In this document: positions 50,044 to 58,794 of the stretch, in pieces
Numbering within the stretch: the first letter of the stretch is position 1
How the letters are laid out: each line of letters opens with the position of its first letter
From: Kaustia mangrovi
GTDB lineage: Bacteria > Pseudomonadota > Alphaproteobacteria > Rhizobiales > Im1
Assembly: GCF_015482775.1 (NCBI RefSeq)
Contig: NZ_CP058214.1
Location: 3,958,501 to 4,022,500 of the forward strand
Length of the DNA stretch: 64,000 nucleotides
Direction of reading: 5' to 3'
Notes under the pieces: generated by a model
Databases searched by the model: none
What the model saw: only the letters and a program-made list of their open reading frames with translations
Told to the model about the DNA's origin: nothing
Made by a program: the position numbers and the translations under genes

Positions 50044-51159
50044 GTGGCAGACAAGACATCGAACGCCGGAGGCGGCGCGGGCGCCCATTCGGTATCCATC
50101 CGCGACCTTTCGAAATATTACGGCCATCACGCCGCCGTCGACACTGTGTCGCTGACCGTGGGCCAGGGCGAGTTCCTCACGCTGCTCGGGCCGTCGGGGT
50201 CGGGCAAGACCACGATCCTCATGTCCATCGCCGGCTTCGTCCAGCCGTCCGGCGGCGACATCATGATCGACGACAGGGTGATCACCCACCTGCCGCCGGA
50301 CAAGCGCAATTTCGGCATGGTCTTCCAGGGCTATGCGCTGTTTCCCCATCTCACCGTCGCCGACAATGTGGGCTTTCCGCTGCGCGTGCGCGACGTGGCG
50401 AAGGACAAGGCCCGCGAGAAGGTCGCCCGCGCGCTCGATCTGGTTCAGATGGGCAAGTTCGCCGACCGCATGCCGAGCCAGCTCTCCGGCGGTCAGCAGC
50501 AGCGCGTCGCGCTCGCCCGGGCCATCGTGTTCGAGCCGGATCTCCTGCTGCTCGACGAGCCGCTGTCGGCGCTCGACAAGAAGCTCCGCGCCGATCTCCA
50601 GTGGGAGCTGAAGTCGCTGCACAGGAGCCTCGGCGCGACCTTCATCTACGTCACCCACGACCAGGAGGAGGCGCTGTCCATGTCCGACCAGGTCGCGATC
50701 CTGCGCGACGGGCGGATCGAGCAGAAGGGCACGCCCACCGAGCTCTACCAGAAGCCGGCCACGCGGTTCGTCGCGGATTTCCTGGGCAAGAGCAACTTTC
50801 TCGCCGGCACTGTGGAGCGCGCCGCCGGCGACGACATGGCCTATGCGGTGGACGGCCAGCGCTTCGTGCAGTCGCGCCCCGAGCGTGCGCTCTCGGAGGG
50901 CGACAGCATCGTCGTGTCGCTCAGGCCGGAGAAGATCGAGGTGCGCGGCGACGAGCCCGAGATGCCCAATCGCGTGCAGGGACGCATCGAGGCTTTCAAC
51001 TTCAACGGCTCCAGCTTCGAGCTGCATGTGAAGACAGACGCGCTGGGATCCCTGTCGGTGACGACGCCCACATGGCGCTGCGCGGTGACGCCCGAGATCG
51101 GCGGCACGGTCTGGCTCGGCTGGGACCCGGACGCCTCAACCGTGGTGGAGGACCGCTAG
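50044..51159 (+). CDS. Polyamine-type ABC importer, ATPase (PotA-like)
   Basis: 371-residue ABC ATPase. Walker A GPSGSGKTT (49-57), signature LSGGQQQR, Walker B LLLLDEPLSALD, switch His in YVTHDQEE, and a TOBE domain from about residue 275. The start is a GTG at 50044, preceded by a GAGGTAGG stretch. Its cognate binding protein and permeases are 2-4 kb away (53087-55984), separated by the oppositely oriented amidohydrolase gene. Divergent from the GntR gene. Confidence 0.93.
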   Translation: MADKTSNAGGGAGAHSVSIRDLSKYYGHHAAVDTVSLTVGQGEFLTLLGPSGSGKTTILMSIAGFVQPSGGDIMIDDRVITHLPPDKRNFGMVFQGYALFPHLTVADNVGFPLRVRDVAKDKAREKVARALDLVQMGKFADRMPSQLSGGQQQRVALARAIVFEPDLLLLDEPLSALDKKLRADLQWELKSLHRSLGATFIYVTHDQEEALSMSDQVAILRDGRIEQKGTPTELYQKPATRFVADFLGKSNFLAGTVERAAGDDMAYAVDGQRFVQSRPERALSEGDSIVVSLRPEKIEVRGDEPEMPNRVQGRIEAFNFNGSSFELHVKTDALGSLSVTTPTWRCAVTPEIGGTVWLGWDPDASTVVEDR

Positions 51160-51196
51160 GAGGGCGATATCGCGCCCCCATGACGCTCGTCATCGC

Positions 51197-52822
51197 TCAC
51201 CGCTCGTGGACGACCTGCCCGTCGACGATCGTCATGTCGACGCGGGTCTCGCGGATCTCCTCGGCCGGGATAGACAGCATGTCGCGGTCGAGCACGGCCA
51301 TGTCGGCGCATTTGCCCGGGGCGAGCGATCCCTTGACCGTCTCCTCCCGGCCCGACCATGCGCCGAGCAGCGTATAGGCCTTGAGCGCCTCTTCCGCCGT
51401 GATCGCCTCGCGCGCGTCGAGGGACTGGCCGGTGTCGGACAACCGATTGACCATGGACCACATGGCCGCGAACGGGTCGGCGCGGCAGACCAGTGCGTCG
51501 GAATGGCCCGGCGCGATCACGCCTTCGTCGATCAGCGTGCGATGCGGCCACATATAACGCATCGCGTCGCGGCCGCGATTGGCGATATAGGCGTCGCCCA
51601 GATCGTACATGAAGCCCGTGGCGGAGGAATCGATCACGCCGAGCGCCTTGATGCGCGCAAGCTGGCGGGGTGTGACGTAGCAGCAGTGCTCCACGCGCAT
51701 GCGGTGGTCGTCGGCCGGATGGGCCTGAAGCGCGGCCTCTATGGCGTCGAGCGCGAAGTCGATGCCGCGGTCGCCGACGCCCTCGATCATGACCTGGAGG
51801 CCGGCCTTGTGCGCGGCGATGGCGCGGCGCTTCATGTCGTCGGCCTCGTAGAGCAGCATGCCGCGATTGTCGGCCGGCTCGCCGGGTACGGGTGTGCCGA
51901 TATAGGGCTCGTAATAGGCGGCGGTGCGCCCGCTGGTCGAGCAATCCGGGCACCATTCCACGCCGATGACGCGCAGCCAGTCGTCGCCGAAGCCGGAGCG
52001 GATGCCGGCGTCGATGAAGGACTCCACCAGCCCCGGCTCGCGCCCGCTCACGATGATGCCGACGCGCATGGTGAGCAGTGCCTTCGCCCGCATGAGCTGA
52101 TAGGCGGCGATGCCGGGCCGCGCGGTGAGCGAGTTGTAGACCGAGGTGATGCCGAGCGCGTTCCACTCGCCGAACAGCCCCCGAAGGCCGCTGACATAGG
52201 CCTCCAGCGGCGTCTCGTCGAGAATGCGGTTGATGAAGAGATGCGCCGCCGTCTCGCGCACCACGCCGGTCAGCTCGCCCGTCTCGGGGTGATGGTCGAA
52301 ACAGCCGAATTCGGGGTCGGGCGTGGTCCGGTCGATGCCGAGCGCGGCGAAGGCGGCGGAGTTGGCAAGGCCGATATGGCCGTCGGTGCGCAGGATGAAG
52401 AGGGGGCGCCCGCCGGTTGCCTCGTCGAGCTCGGCGAGGGTCGGATAGCCGCCGCTCTTCAGGTCGTTCAGCCGGCACGCGGCGATCCATTCGCCCGTGC
52501 TGCCCGTCTCGCCGGCGGCTTGCCGGAGGCGTGCGAGCACGGAGGCGCGGTCTGGCGTCGATTCGGGGCTCAGATCGATCCACAGCCTGCTTCTCACGGC
52601 GGCGGTGTCGGGGTGGCAATGCGAGTCCACGATGCCCGGGATCACGGTCCGCCCGCCAAGGTCGAGCCGCCTCGTGCCGGGGCCGGCAAGGCCGGCAATC
52701 TCGGCGTCGGGTCCAAGCGCCAGGATACGGCCGCCAAGCGCCGCGAGCGCCTGCGCCCGGGGGCGGTTTTCGTCCATGGTCACGATATTGGCATTGGAGA
52801 CGATCAGGTCGGCGACGGTCAT
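51197..52822 (-). CDS. YtcJ-like amidohydrolase
   Basis: 541-residue metal-dependent amidohydrolase of the YtcJ-like (amidohydrolase 3) group. Metal-site motif VDSHCHPD near residue 65, further His in RTDGHIGLANS and RVEHCCYVT, and a C-terminal SDALVCRADPF in the position of the family Asp. It is cytoplasmic; no signal peptide is seen. Such enzymes hydrolyse amide or cyclic-amide bonds. It converges on the ATPase gene and shares the AT-rich spacer 52823-53086 with the divergent binding-protein operon, so it belongs to the same regulon. Start chosen at MTVADLIVSNA. Confidence 0.88.
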   Translation of the reverse strand: MTVADLIVSNANIVTMDENRPRAQALAALGGRILALGPDAEIAGLAGPGTRRLDLGGRTVIPGIVDSHCHPDTAAVRSRLWIDLSPESTPDRASVLARLRQAAGETGSTGEWIAACRLNDLKSGGYPTLAELDEATGGRPLFILRTDGHIGLANSAAFAALGIDRTTPDPEFGCFDHHPETGELTGVVRETAAHLFINRILDETPLEAYVSGLRGLFGEWNALGITSVYNSLTARPGIAAYQLMRAKALLTMRVGIIVSGREPGLVESFIDAGIRSGFGDDWLRVIGVEWCPDCSTSGRTAAYYEPYIGTPVPGEPADNRGMLLYEADDMKRRAIAAHKAGLQVMIEGVGDRGIDFALDAIEAALQAHPADDHRMRVEHCCYVTPRQLARIKALGVIDSSATGFMYDLGDAYIANRGRDAMRYMWPHRTLIDEGVIAPGHSDALVCRADPFAAMWSMVNRLSDTGQSLDAREAITAEEALKAYTLLGAWSGREETVKGSLAPGKCADMAVLDRDMLSIPAEEIRETRVDMTIVDGQVVHER

Positions 52823-53086
52823 GGCAAGCGGCTCCGGCGGTCGGGATGGGGACACGTTCGCGATGGCTGGGCCTGCTTGGAATTGAAGCAGGACATGCTG
52901 CTTATTTCGGCTTGCTAAAATCCGTTTGGCAAGTTTATTGTATTTTTTGACGTAAAAAAAACGATCAGCGATCTGGCTTGAGGACGGACCGGCCGGGGCG
53001 GCCCCGCAAGCCACGATATCGGGGCCCATCGGGCGCCGCCAACGTCCGCTGCAAGGGGCGGGCGCGATGATTTGCAGGGGAGACGG
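52823..53086. promoter_or_regulatory. AT-rich divergent promoter with second copy of the GntR-site-like motif
   Basis: The region serves the amidohydrolase (minus) and the binding-protein operon (plus). AGTTTATTGTATTTTTTGA at 52932-52950 matches AGTATATTGTATTATCTGC at 49911-49929 at nearly every position. TTTTTT-GACGT-AAAAAA follows as an inverted repeat. The rest of the spacer is GC-rich and shows no gene. Confidence 0.5.
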
Positions 53087-54220
53087 ATGACGGACGATCA
53101 CAAGGATTTTGCACTCGATTGCGCGGAGATCGCGGCCGGACGCTACAACAAGGGCGAGATCGACCGGCGGACCTTCCTGGGCGCCATCGCCGCACTCGGC
53201 ATCATTCCCGCGGCGGCCTCGATCCCGCTGCGCGGCGCTATTGCCGCGCCCGACGAGATCGTGGTGGTCAACTGGGGCGGGCCGGCCATCGAGGCCTATG
53301 AGGAGGCCTTCGGCATCCCCTTCGAGAAGGACACCGGCATCAAGGTCGTCATCGACGGGACGGGGCCGTCAGGCGGCAAGATGAAGGCCATGGTCGAATC
53401 CGGCGCAGTGACCTGGGATGTCTGCGATTCCGGCATCGGCACGACGCTCGTTCTCGGCAAGGCCGGGATCCTCGAGCCGATCGATTATTCGATCGTCGAC
53501 AAGAGCAAGGTCTACGAGAAGTTCATCTTCGACCACGGGCTCGCCAACTACCTGTTCAGCTTCGCGCTGACCTACGCCAAGAGCCGCGTGCCGCGCGCCC
53601 CGACGGGCTGGAAGGACTTCTGGGACCTGGAGACCTTCCCCGGCAAGCGCACCATGCGCAAGAACCCCATCGGCATGCTGGAGAGCACGATGATGGCCGA
53701 GGGCGTTCCCATCGACAAGGTCTATGAGGAGCTCTCCAAGCCCGACGGGCTCGACCGCGCGCTCGCCAAGGTCGCCGAGATCAAGGACGAGGTGATCTTC
53801 TGGGGCTCGGGCTCGGAAAGCCAGCAGCTCTTCCGCACCGGCGAGGTCGTGATGGGCAATATCTGGCACACCCGCGCGCTTCTGCTCCACCGCGAGACCG
53901 GCGGCGACATCGAGTGGACATGGAATCAGGGGGTCGTGACCTGCGGCACCTGGGTGGTGCCGAAGGGCAACCCGGCCGGCAAGGCGGCGATGGAGTTCAT
54001 CGCGTCCTCCCAGGCGCCCGAGCAGCAGATCTCGCTGTTCAAGGCCATGGGCAACGGCCCGGCCAACCCGGCCGCCGCCGAGCTCGTGCCCGACGATCTC
54101 AAGCAGTACGATCCCGGCCAGAAGGCGAATTACGATGTCCAGCTCCCGTTCAACGGCGAATGGTATCTGGAGCATCAGGAAACCGCCGTCTCCCGCTATC
54201 TCGAGGTGATTTCGGGCTGA
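53087..54220 (+). CDS. Polyamine-type ABC importer, substrate-binding protein
   Basis: 377-residue PotD-class binding protein with a long twin-arginine-like leader: IDRRTFLGAIAALGIIPAAAS, split at residues 30-50 after a hydrophilic start, with cleavage near IAAPDE. The mature part includes WGGPAIEAYEEAFGIPFEKD and FWDLETFPGKRTMRKNPIG. An AGGGGAGACGG site precedes the ATG at 53087. It heads the operon of two permeases, an M20-type amidohydrolase and a guanidino-group hydrolase. Confidence 0.92.
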   Translation: MTDDHKDFALDCAEIAAGRYNKGEIDRRTFLGAIAALGIIPAAASIPLRGAIAAPDEIVVVNWGGPAIEAYEEAFGIPFEKDTGIKVVIDGTGPSGGKMKAMVESGAVTWDVCDSGIGTTLVLGKAGILEPIDYSIVDKSKVYEKFIFDHGLANYLFSFALTYAKSRVPRAPTGWKDFWDLETFPGKRTMRKNPIGMLESTMMAEGVPIDKVYEELSKPDGLDRALAKVAEIKDEVIFWGSGSESQQLFRTGEVVMGNIWHTRALLLHRETGGDIEWTWNQGVVTCGTWVVPKGNPAGKAAMEFIASSQAPEQQISLFKAMGNGPANPAAAELVPDDLKQYDPGQKANYDVQLPFNGEWYLEHQETAVSRYLEVISG

Positions 54221-54269
54221 CCGGGCCTTTGCGGGCCGGCAAGGGGACGAAGGGGAGCGTCGAGGGCGG

Positions 54270-55154
54270 ATGAGCGCTGGTGTGGAAACGGTCCGGCCGC
54301 CGCGTGCCGGGAGAAGATGGCGCTTCAACGCGCAGAACGTCTACTGGCTGCTCATCCTGCCGGCCGTCGCGCTCCTCCTCGTCTTCTATATCTTCCCGCT
54401 CTTCCAGGTGCTCTGGCTGAGCGTGACGGAACCGGAGCCGGGGCTCGGCAACTATGCCGACCTCGCCACGAGCTCCACGATCCACAACATCCTGTGGACC
54501 ACCTTCAGGGTCTGCGTGGTGACGACGGCGATCACCGTCACGCTCGGCTATCTGGTTGCCTATGCCATGGTCCATGTGGGCCGGCGCCAGCTCACCTGGA
54601 TGATGTTCGGCGTGCTCCTGACCTTCTGGCTGTCGGTGCTGATCCGCGCCTTTGCCTGGGTCATGCTGCTCCTGCCGAACGGCGCGATCAACGGCACGCT
54701 GCAGTTTCTGGGCCTCATCGACCAGCCCCTGTCGCTGTCGCGCAACGAGGTCGGGGTGGTGATCGGCATGGTGCATTTCATGCTGCCGCTCGCCATCCTG
54801 CCGCTCTACACCAACATGATCGGCATCAATCGCGCCTTCGTCGCCGCCGCGCGCGGGCTCGGCGCGTCCGCCTTCGAGGCCTTCTACATGGTCTTCCTGC
54901 CGCTCTCGCTGCCGGGCATCGTCGGCGCGACGGTGCTGGTCTTCATCTTCTCGCTCGGCTTCTACATCACGCCGGCCATCCTGGGCGGTGGCAAGGTGGT
55001 GATGGTGGCGGAGTTCATCGCGGTTCATTTCGAGGAGACGCTGCAATGGGGCACGGCCACGATGATGGCCTCCACGCTGCTGATCGCCGTCTTCGCCCTG
55101 CTGTTCGGCATGTCCCGCTTCGTTGACCTGAAAAAGCTGTTCGCCGCGCGATGA
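54270..55154 (+). CDS. Polyamine-type ABC permease (PotB-like)
   Basis: 294-residue inner-membrane permease with about six hydrophobic segments and the EAA-type loop AARGLGASAFEAFYMVFLPLS that docks the ATPase. N-terminal 30 residues are basic and cytoplasmic. It overlaps the second permease by 4 bp. Confidence 0.92.
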   Translation: MSAGVETVRPPRAGRRWRFNAQNVYWLLILPAVALLLVFYIFPLFQVLWLSVTEPEPGLGNYADLATSSTIHNILWTTFRVCVVTTAITVTLGYLVAYAMVHVGRRQLTWMMFGVLLTFWLSVLIRAFAWVMLLLPNGAINGTLQFLGLIDQPLSLSRNEVGVVIGMVHFMLPLAILPLYTNMIGINRAFVAAARGLGASAFEAFYMVFLPLSLPGIVGATVLVFIFSLGFYITPAILGGGKVVMVAEFIAVHFEETLQWGTATMMASTLLIAVFALLFGMSRFVDLKKLFAAR

Positions 55155-55984
55155 CCGAGGGACGCTTCACATTCGCAAGAGGGCTGGTGCTGGGCGGCGC
55201 CTGGACGGTGGTCGGCTTCCTCGTCCTGCCCATGCTGATCATCTTTCCCGTCTCGCTGACGGATCAGTACTACCTCTCCATGCCGAAGGAGCATCTCTCT
55301 TTCAGGCATTACGAGAACTTCTTCTCCGACGACCGCTGGCTCGCGGCCTTCGGCCAGAGCGTCTTCATCGGGCTGGCGGCGACGGTGTGCGCGGTGATCC
55401 TCGGCACGCTGTGCGCGGTGGGATGCTGGCGCATCGCGTCCAACCGGTCGGAGCTCGTGCGCACGCTCATGCTCACGCCGATCATCGTGCCGCAGATCGT
55501 CCAGGCGCTCGCCTTCTACAAGATGTGGATCACGATCGACCTGATCGACAGCTATCTCGGCGTGATCCTGGCCCACACGCTGATCGCGCTGCCCTATGTG
55601 GTGATCACCGTGTCGGCCGCCCTGTCCAATTTCGATGTGCGCCTGGAGCAGGCGGCGCGCAATCTCGGCGCCTCAGTCAGCCAGACCGTGCGCTGGGTGA
55701 TCGTGCCCTGCATCATGCCGGGCGTCCTCTCCGGCGCGCTCTTCGCCTTCACGATCTCCTTCGACGAGATCGTCACCGTCCTGTTCATCACCAGCCGAAA
55801 CATCTACACGCTGCCCAAGCGCATCTGGGACGGGATCCAGGAGAATCTCGACCCGACCATCGCCGCGGTGGCGACCGCGCTGGTGTTCCTGACCCTGCTT
55901 CTTCTGGTGGCCGACATGGTCCTGCGCAGCCGGCGCGAGCGCCGGATGATGCGCCAGTCGGCCGCGCCCGCCGACGACAGCTGA
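55151..55984 (+). CDS. Polyamine-type ABC permease (PotC-like)
   Basis: 277-residue inner-membrane permease with about six hydrophobic segments and the EAA-type loop AARNLGASVSQTVRWVIVPC. It contains FAFTISFDEIVTVLFI, typical of PotC-like subunits. The ATGA overlap with the PotB-like gene couples the pair. It is followed after 23 bp by the M20-type gene. Confidence 0.92.
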   Translation: MTEGRFTFARGLVLGGAWTVVGFLVLPMLIIFPVSLTDQYYLSMPKEHLSFRHYENFFSDDRWLAAFGQSVFIGLAATVCAVILGTLCAVGCWRIASNRSELVRTLMLTPIIVPQIVQALAFYKMWITIDLIDSYLGVILAHTLIALPYVVITVSAALSNFDVRLEQAARNLGASVSQTVRWVIVPCIMPGVLSGALFAFTISFDEIVTVLFITSRNIYTLPKRIWDGIQENLDPTIAAVATALVFLTLLLLVADMVLRSRRERRMMRQSAAPADDS

Positions 55985-56007
55985 TCGCGAACCACGGAGT
56001 TAAAGGG

Positions 56008-57600
56008 ATGTCGGAGCTCACGCCCGAAAAGCGCACCGCGCTCGCTTGGATCGAGGAGCACGCGGAGGACCTCTCGCGCGATCACATGACGCTGTGGCAC
56101 TTCCACGAGCCGTCCTGGCGCGAATACAAGTCCGCGCGCTGGTATGTCGACAGGCTGAGGGCGGAGGGCTTCGAGGTGGAGGCGGGAAGCGCCGGCATGC
56201 CGACGGCCTTCTGCGCGACCTTCACCAATGGCGAGGGCGGCCCGGTGATCGGCGCCTATGCCGAATACGACGCCGTGCCGGGCACCTCGCAGGATCCCGT
56301 GCCCTACAAGAAGCCGCGCGACGGCGTGCACCGCTACGCCGCCGGCCATACGGACCCGCATTCCGCCCTCGGCATGGGCTCGCTCACGGGCATACTCGCC
56401 GCCAAGGAGGCGATGGTCCGCCACGGCATTGCGGGCACGATCAAGTATTTCGGCGAACCGGCGGAGAAGATGTGCGGCTCCAAGCCCGTCCATGCGTCCC
56501 ACGGCTATTACGACGATCTCGACGCCGCCTTGAGCTTCCACCCGACCTCGCTGCCGGCGCTCTCCAACACCACCGTGTGGGACACCCATTGCGGCTGCTA
56601 CTGGTCGAAGGTCTACACCTTCGAATGCGTGGAGCCGGAGAGCTGGCTCGGCGCCGGCGGGCGCGAGGGCACCAACAACAACCACTCCGTCGCCCGCGCG
56701 CCCGCGGCCATCGACGCGGTGTGCCTCATGTACACGACCTCCAAATACACCAAGGAATCCATGCTGCCCCATCGCGGAAGCTGGACGGTGAACGAGGCGA
56801 TCCTGTGCGCGGGCCAGGCGACCGCCGACAATCTGCCGCCGCGTTTCGGCCAGATCCAGTATTCCTGGCGCTGCCCGACCATCGAGATGGCCGAGCAGAT
56901 CGGCCGCATCCTCGACAACAATGCAAGCCACGTCGCCGGCATCACCCATACCGAGGTGAAGGGCGACTGGGTGACCAAGACCCGCCCCGGCCTGCCCAAT
57001 CACGCGCTGGCGGAGATCACCTATCGCAATCTGGAGCTCGTCGGCGCGCCGAAATGGAGCCGGGAGGCGAAGGATTTCGCCAACGAGATGCGCAAGTCGC
57101 TCGGCTTCGAGCCGGTGGACGAGCCGCTGATGGAGGAGATCGAACGCCTCGTTGAGCCGCGCGAGGGCGAGGCCATGCTGCGCGAGAGCCTCCCGCCCTG
57201 GCAGAAGAACTTCACCTCCGACGACTATACGGACTACACATGGCACGCGCCGACCGTGCGGCTCTATATCGGGCGCGCGGCGCTCAAGCCGCCGAAGGCT
57301 GGCCATGCCGTGCCGCACTGGTGCCATTGCGCGCTGGGCGGCCTGCCGGCGGCCATGGATCCCATGTTCCTCAAGGCGGGCGAGGTGGTCGCCACCACCA
57401 TGATCGACCTCATGGCCGAGCCGGAGCTTCTGGAGCGTTGCCGGGCGGAATTCCGCGAGCGCACCGGCGGCGGTATTGGCGGGGAGCGCTGGGTGCCGCC
57501 GCTGCTCGGCAAGGACTATCCCGCGCCCGTCCACTTCCGCTGGCCGGAATATGTGACGACCGAGCGCGGCGAGGAATGGTGGATTCCGGTCGGGGCCTGA
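56008..57600 (+). CDS. M20-type peptidase/amidohydrolase (AbgB-like)
   Basis: 530-residue M20-family metallo-amidohydrolase. The metal-site region is AYAEYDAVPG followed by AGHTDPHSALGMG, which replaces the usual CGHDxH; a later GEPAEKMCGSKP holds the general-base Glu position. A central dimerisation domain is present. The overall layout is that of p-aminobenzoyl-glutamate hydrolase subunit B and related amidases. A TAAAGGG site precedes the ATG, 23 bp after the permease gene. It probably removes an N-acyl group from the imported compound. Confidence 0.85.
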   Translation: MSELTPEKRTALAWIEEHAEDLSRDHMTLWHFHEPSWREYKSARWYVDRLRAEGFEVEAGSAGMPTAFCATFTNGEGGPVIGAYAEYDAVPGTSQDPVPYKKPRDGVHRYAAGHTDPHSALGMGSLTGILAAKEAMVRHGIAGTIKYFGEPAEKMCGSKPVHASHGYYDDLDAALSFHPTSLPALSNTTVWDTHCGCYWSKVYTFECVEPESWLGAGGREGTNNNHSVARAPAAIDAVCLMYTTSKYTKESMLPHRGSWTVNEAILCAGQATADNLPPRFGQIQYSWRCPTIEMAEQIGRILDNNASHVAGITHTEVKGDWVTKTRPGLPNHALAEITYRNLELVGAPKWSREAKDFANEMRKSLGFEPVDEPLMEEIERLVEPREGEAMLRESLPPWQKNFTSDDYTDYTWHAPTVRLYIGRAALKPPKAGHAVPHWCHCALGGLPAAMDPMFLKAGEVVATTMIDLMAEPELLERCRAEFRERTGGGIGGERWVPPLLGKDYPAPVHFRWPEYVTTERGEEWWIPVGA

Positions 57601-57639
57601 TCGGCGCCCGCATCGGTCAAACAAGGGGAATTCGCAGCC

Positions 57640-58647
57640 ATGTCCGCCGTCAGCGAGGAAGAATATCGCTACAACATGACCATGAAGATCTTCCATTCCT
57701 GGCCCGAGCCGGCTTTCGAGTCGGCTGAGCAGCAGGAGGAGGTCTGGGGCCGCAAATGGGGCTGCGACAACGATGTCGGGCGCCTGCGCATGGTGCTCAT
57801 GCACCGGCCGGGCGAGGAGCTCGGCGTCATCGACCCCGCGATGCGCAACGAGGAGCTCGGCTCCTATGGCGACCCCGAGCATGGCTGGTACTGGCGCGGC
57901 GCGACCATTCCCGCGCTCGAGGAGCTGCAGGCCCAGCACGATGCGCTGGTCAAGGCGCTCGGCGACAACGGCGTGGAGGTCGTGTTCATCGACAGGGCCG
58001 AGCCCGAGCGCATGAAGACCTGCTACACGCGCGATTCCGTCATCGCGGTGAAGGGCGGCGCCATCGTCACCCGTCTGGGCCCGAAGATCCGGCGCGGCGA
58101 GGAGGTCTCCGCGACCCGCACGCTCGCAGCGCTCGGCATGCCCATCCTGCGCACGGTCCACGGCACGGGCATCATGGAGGGCGGCAGCTTCGTCTGGCTC
58201 AATCCGCAGACCGCCGTGATCGGCCGGTCGAACCGGGTCAACGAGGAGGGCTGCCGGCAGGTGGAGGACGTGCTGCGGGCGCAAGGGGTTGAGCTCCTGC
58301 GCGTCGACCTCACCGGCTACCGGCTCCATATCGACGGGGCGCTGGTCATGGTCGATGTCGATACCGCGATCATCAATCCCGTCCAGCTTCCCTTCTGGTT
58401 TCTCGAGAAGCTCAGGGAACTCGGCATCCGGACGGTCGAGGTCTCGCCGGGCGATCCGATCTCCACCGTCAACTGCCTCGCCATCGCGCCGGGCAAGGTG
58501 ATCATGTCCGCGGCCATATCGGCGCTGACGAAGGACAAGCTCGACAGGCTCGGCATCGAGATCATCGAGGTCGCCTACGACAAGATGTATCTCGGCGGCG
58601 GCGGCATCCACTGCTCGACCTCGCCGCTGATCCGCGATTCGATCTGA
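57640..58647 (+). CDS. Guanidino-group hydrolase of the DDAH/arginine deiminase superfamily
   Basis: 335-residue guanidine-modifying enzyme (pentein fold). Candidate catalytic residues are C325 in GGGIHCSTSPL, H230 in GYRLHIDGAL, E180 in IMEGG and D132 in YTRDS, which match the Cys-His-Glu/Asp set of dimethylarginine dimethylaminohydrolase and arginine deiminase. Predicted reaction: hydrolysis of a substituted guanidino group to ureido compound plus amine or ammonia. The first 20 residues are an extra N-terminal segment. It follows the M20-type gene by 39 bp and is the last gene of the operon. The exact substrate is not readable from sequence. Confidence 0.88.
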   Translation: MSAVSEEEYRYNMTMKIFHSWPEPAFESAEQQEEVWGRKWGCDNDVGRLRMVLMHRPGEELGVIDPAMRNEELGSYGDPEHGWYWRGATIPALEELQAQHDALVKALGDNGVEVVFIDRAEPERMKTCYTRDSVIAVKGGAIVTRLGPKIRRGEEVSATRTLAALGMPILRTVHGTGIMEGGSFVWLNPQTAVIGRSNRVNEEGCRQVEDVLRAQGVELLRVDLTGYRLHIDGALVMVDVDTAIINPVQLPFWFLEKLRELGIRTVEVSPGDPISTVNCLAIAPGKVIMSAAISALTKDKLDRLGIEIIEVAYDKMYLGGGGIHCSTSPLIRDSI

Positions 58648-58657
58648 CCGGCCCGGG

Positions 58658-58679
58658 AGCTCGGCGAGCCTGCCGAGTT
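58658..58679 (+). terminator. Hairpin after the guanidino hydrolase gene
   Basis: CTCGGC (58660-58665) and GCCGAG (58672-58677) are perfect inverted copies around 6 nt, extended by a G-T and an A-T pair, 13 bp after the stop. Only two T residues follow. Possible weak terminator. Confidence 0.4.
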
Positions 58680-58707
58680 GTCACCTGCACAGTATGACCT
58701 GTATCAA
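58678..58707 (+). promoter_or_regulatory. Sigma70-like promoter candidate for the export operon
   Basis: TTGTCA (58678-58683) and TATCAA (58702-58707) are separated by 18 bp, 88 bp upstream of the HlyD-like start. Both boxes are near consensus. No regulator gene is adjacent. Confidence 0.4.
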
Positions 58708-58794
58708 TGCCGCTTCGGGGGGCGCCGGCTATCTGTGGCCGGCATCCGCAGTCCCGTCCCGTCCCGCATATTCGAGAGCGAGCAGACGATATCC

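Noticed and set aside
55804-58611. Long minus-strand open frame of about 935 codons
   Set aside because: It runs opposite to clear M20-type and guanidino hydrolase genes; its translation is His/Arg/Asp-rich with no domain. It is an antisense shadow typical of high-GC DNA.
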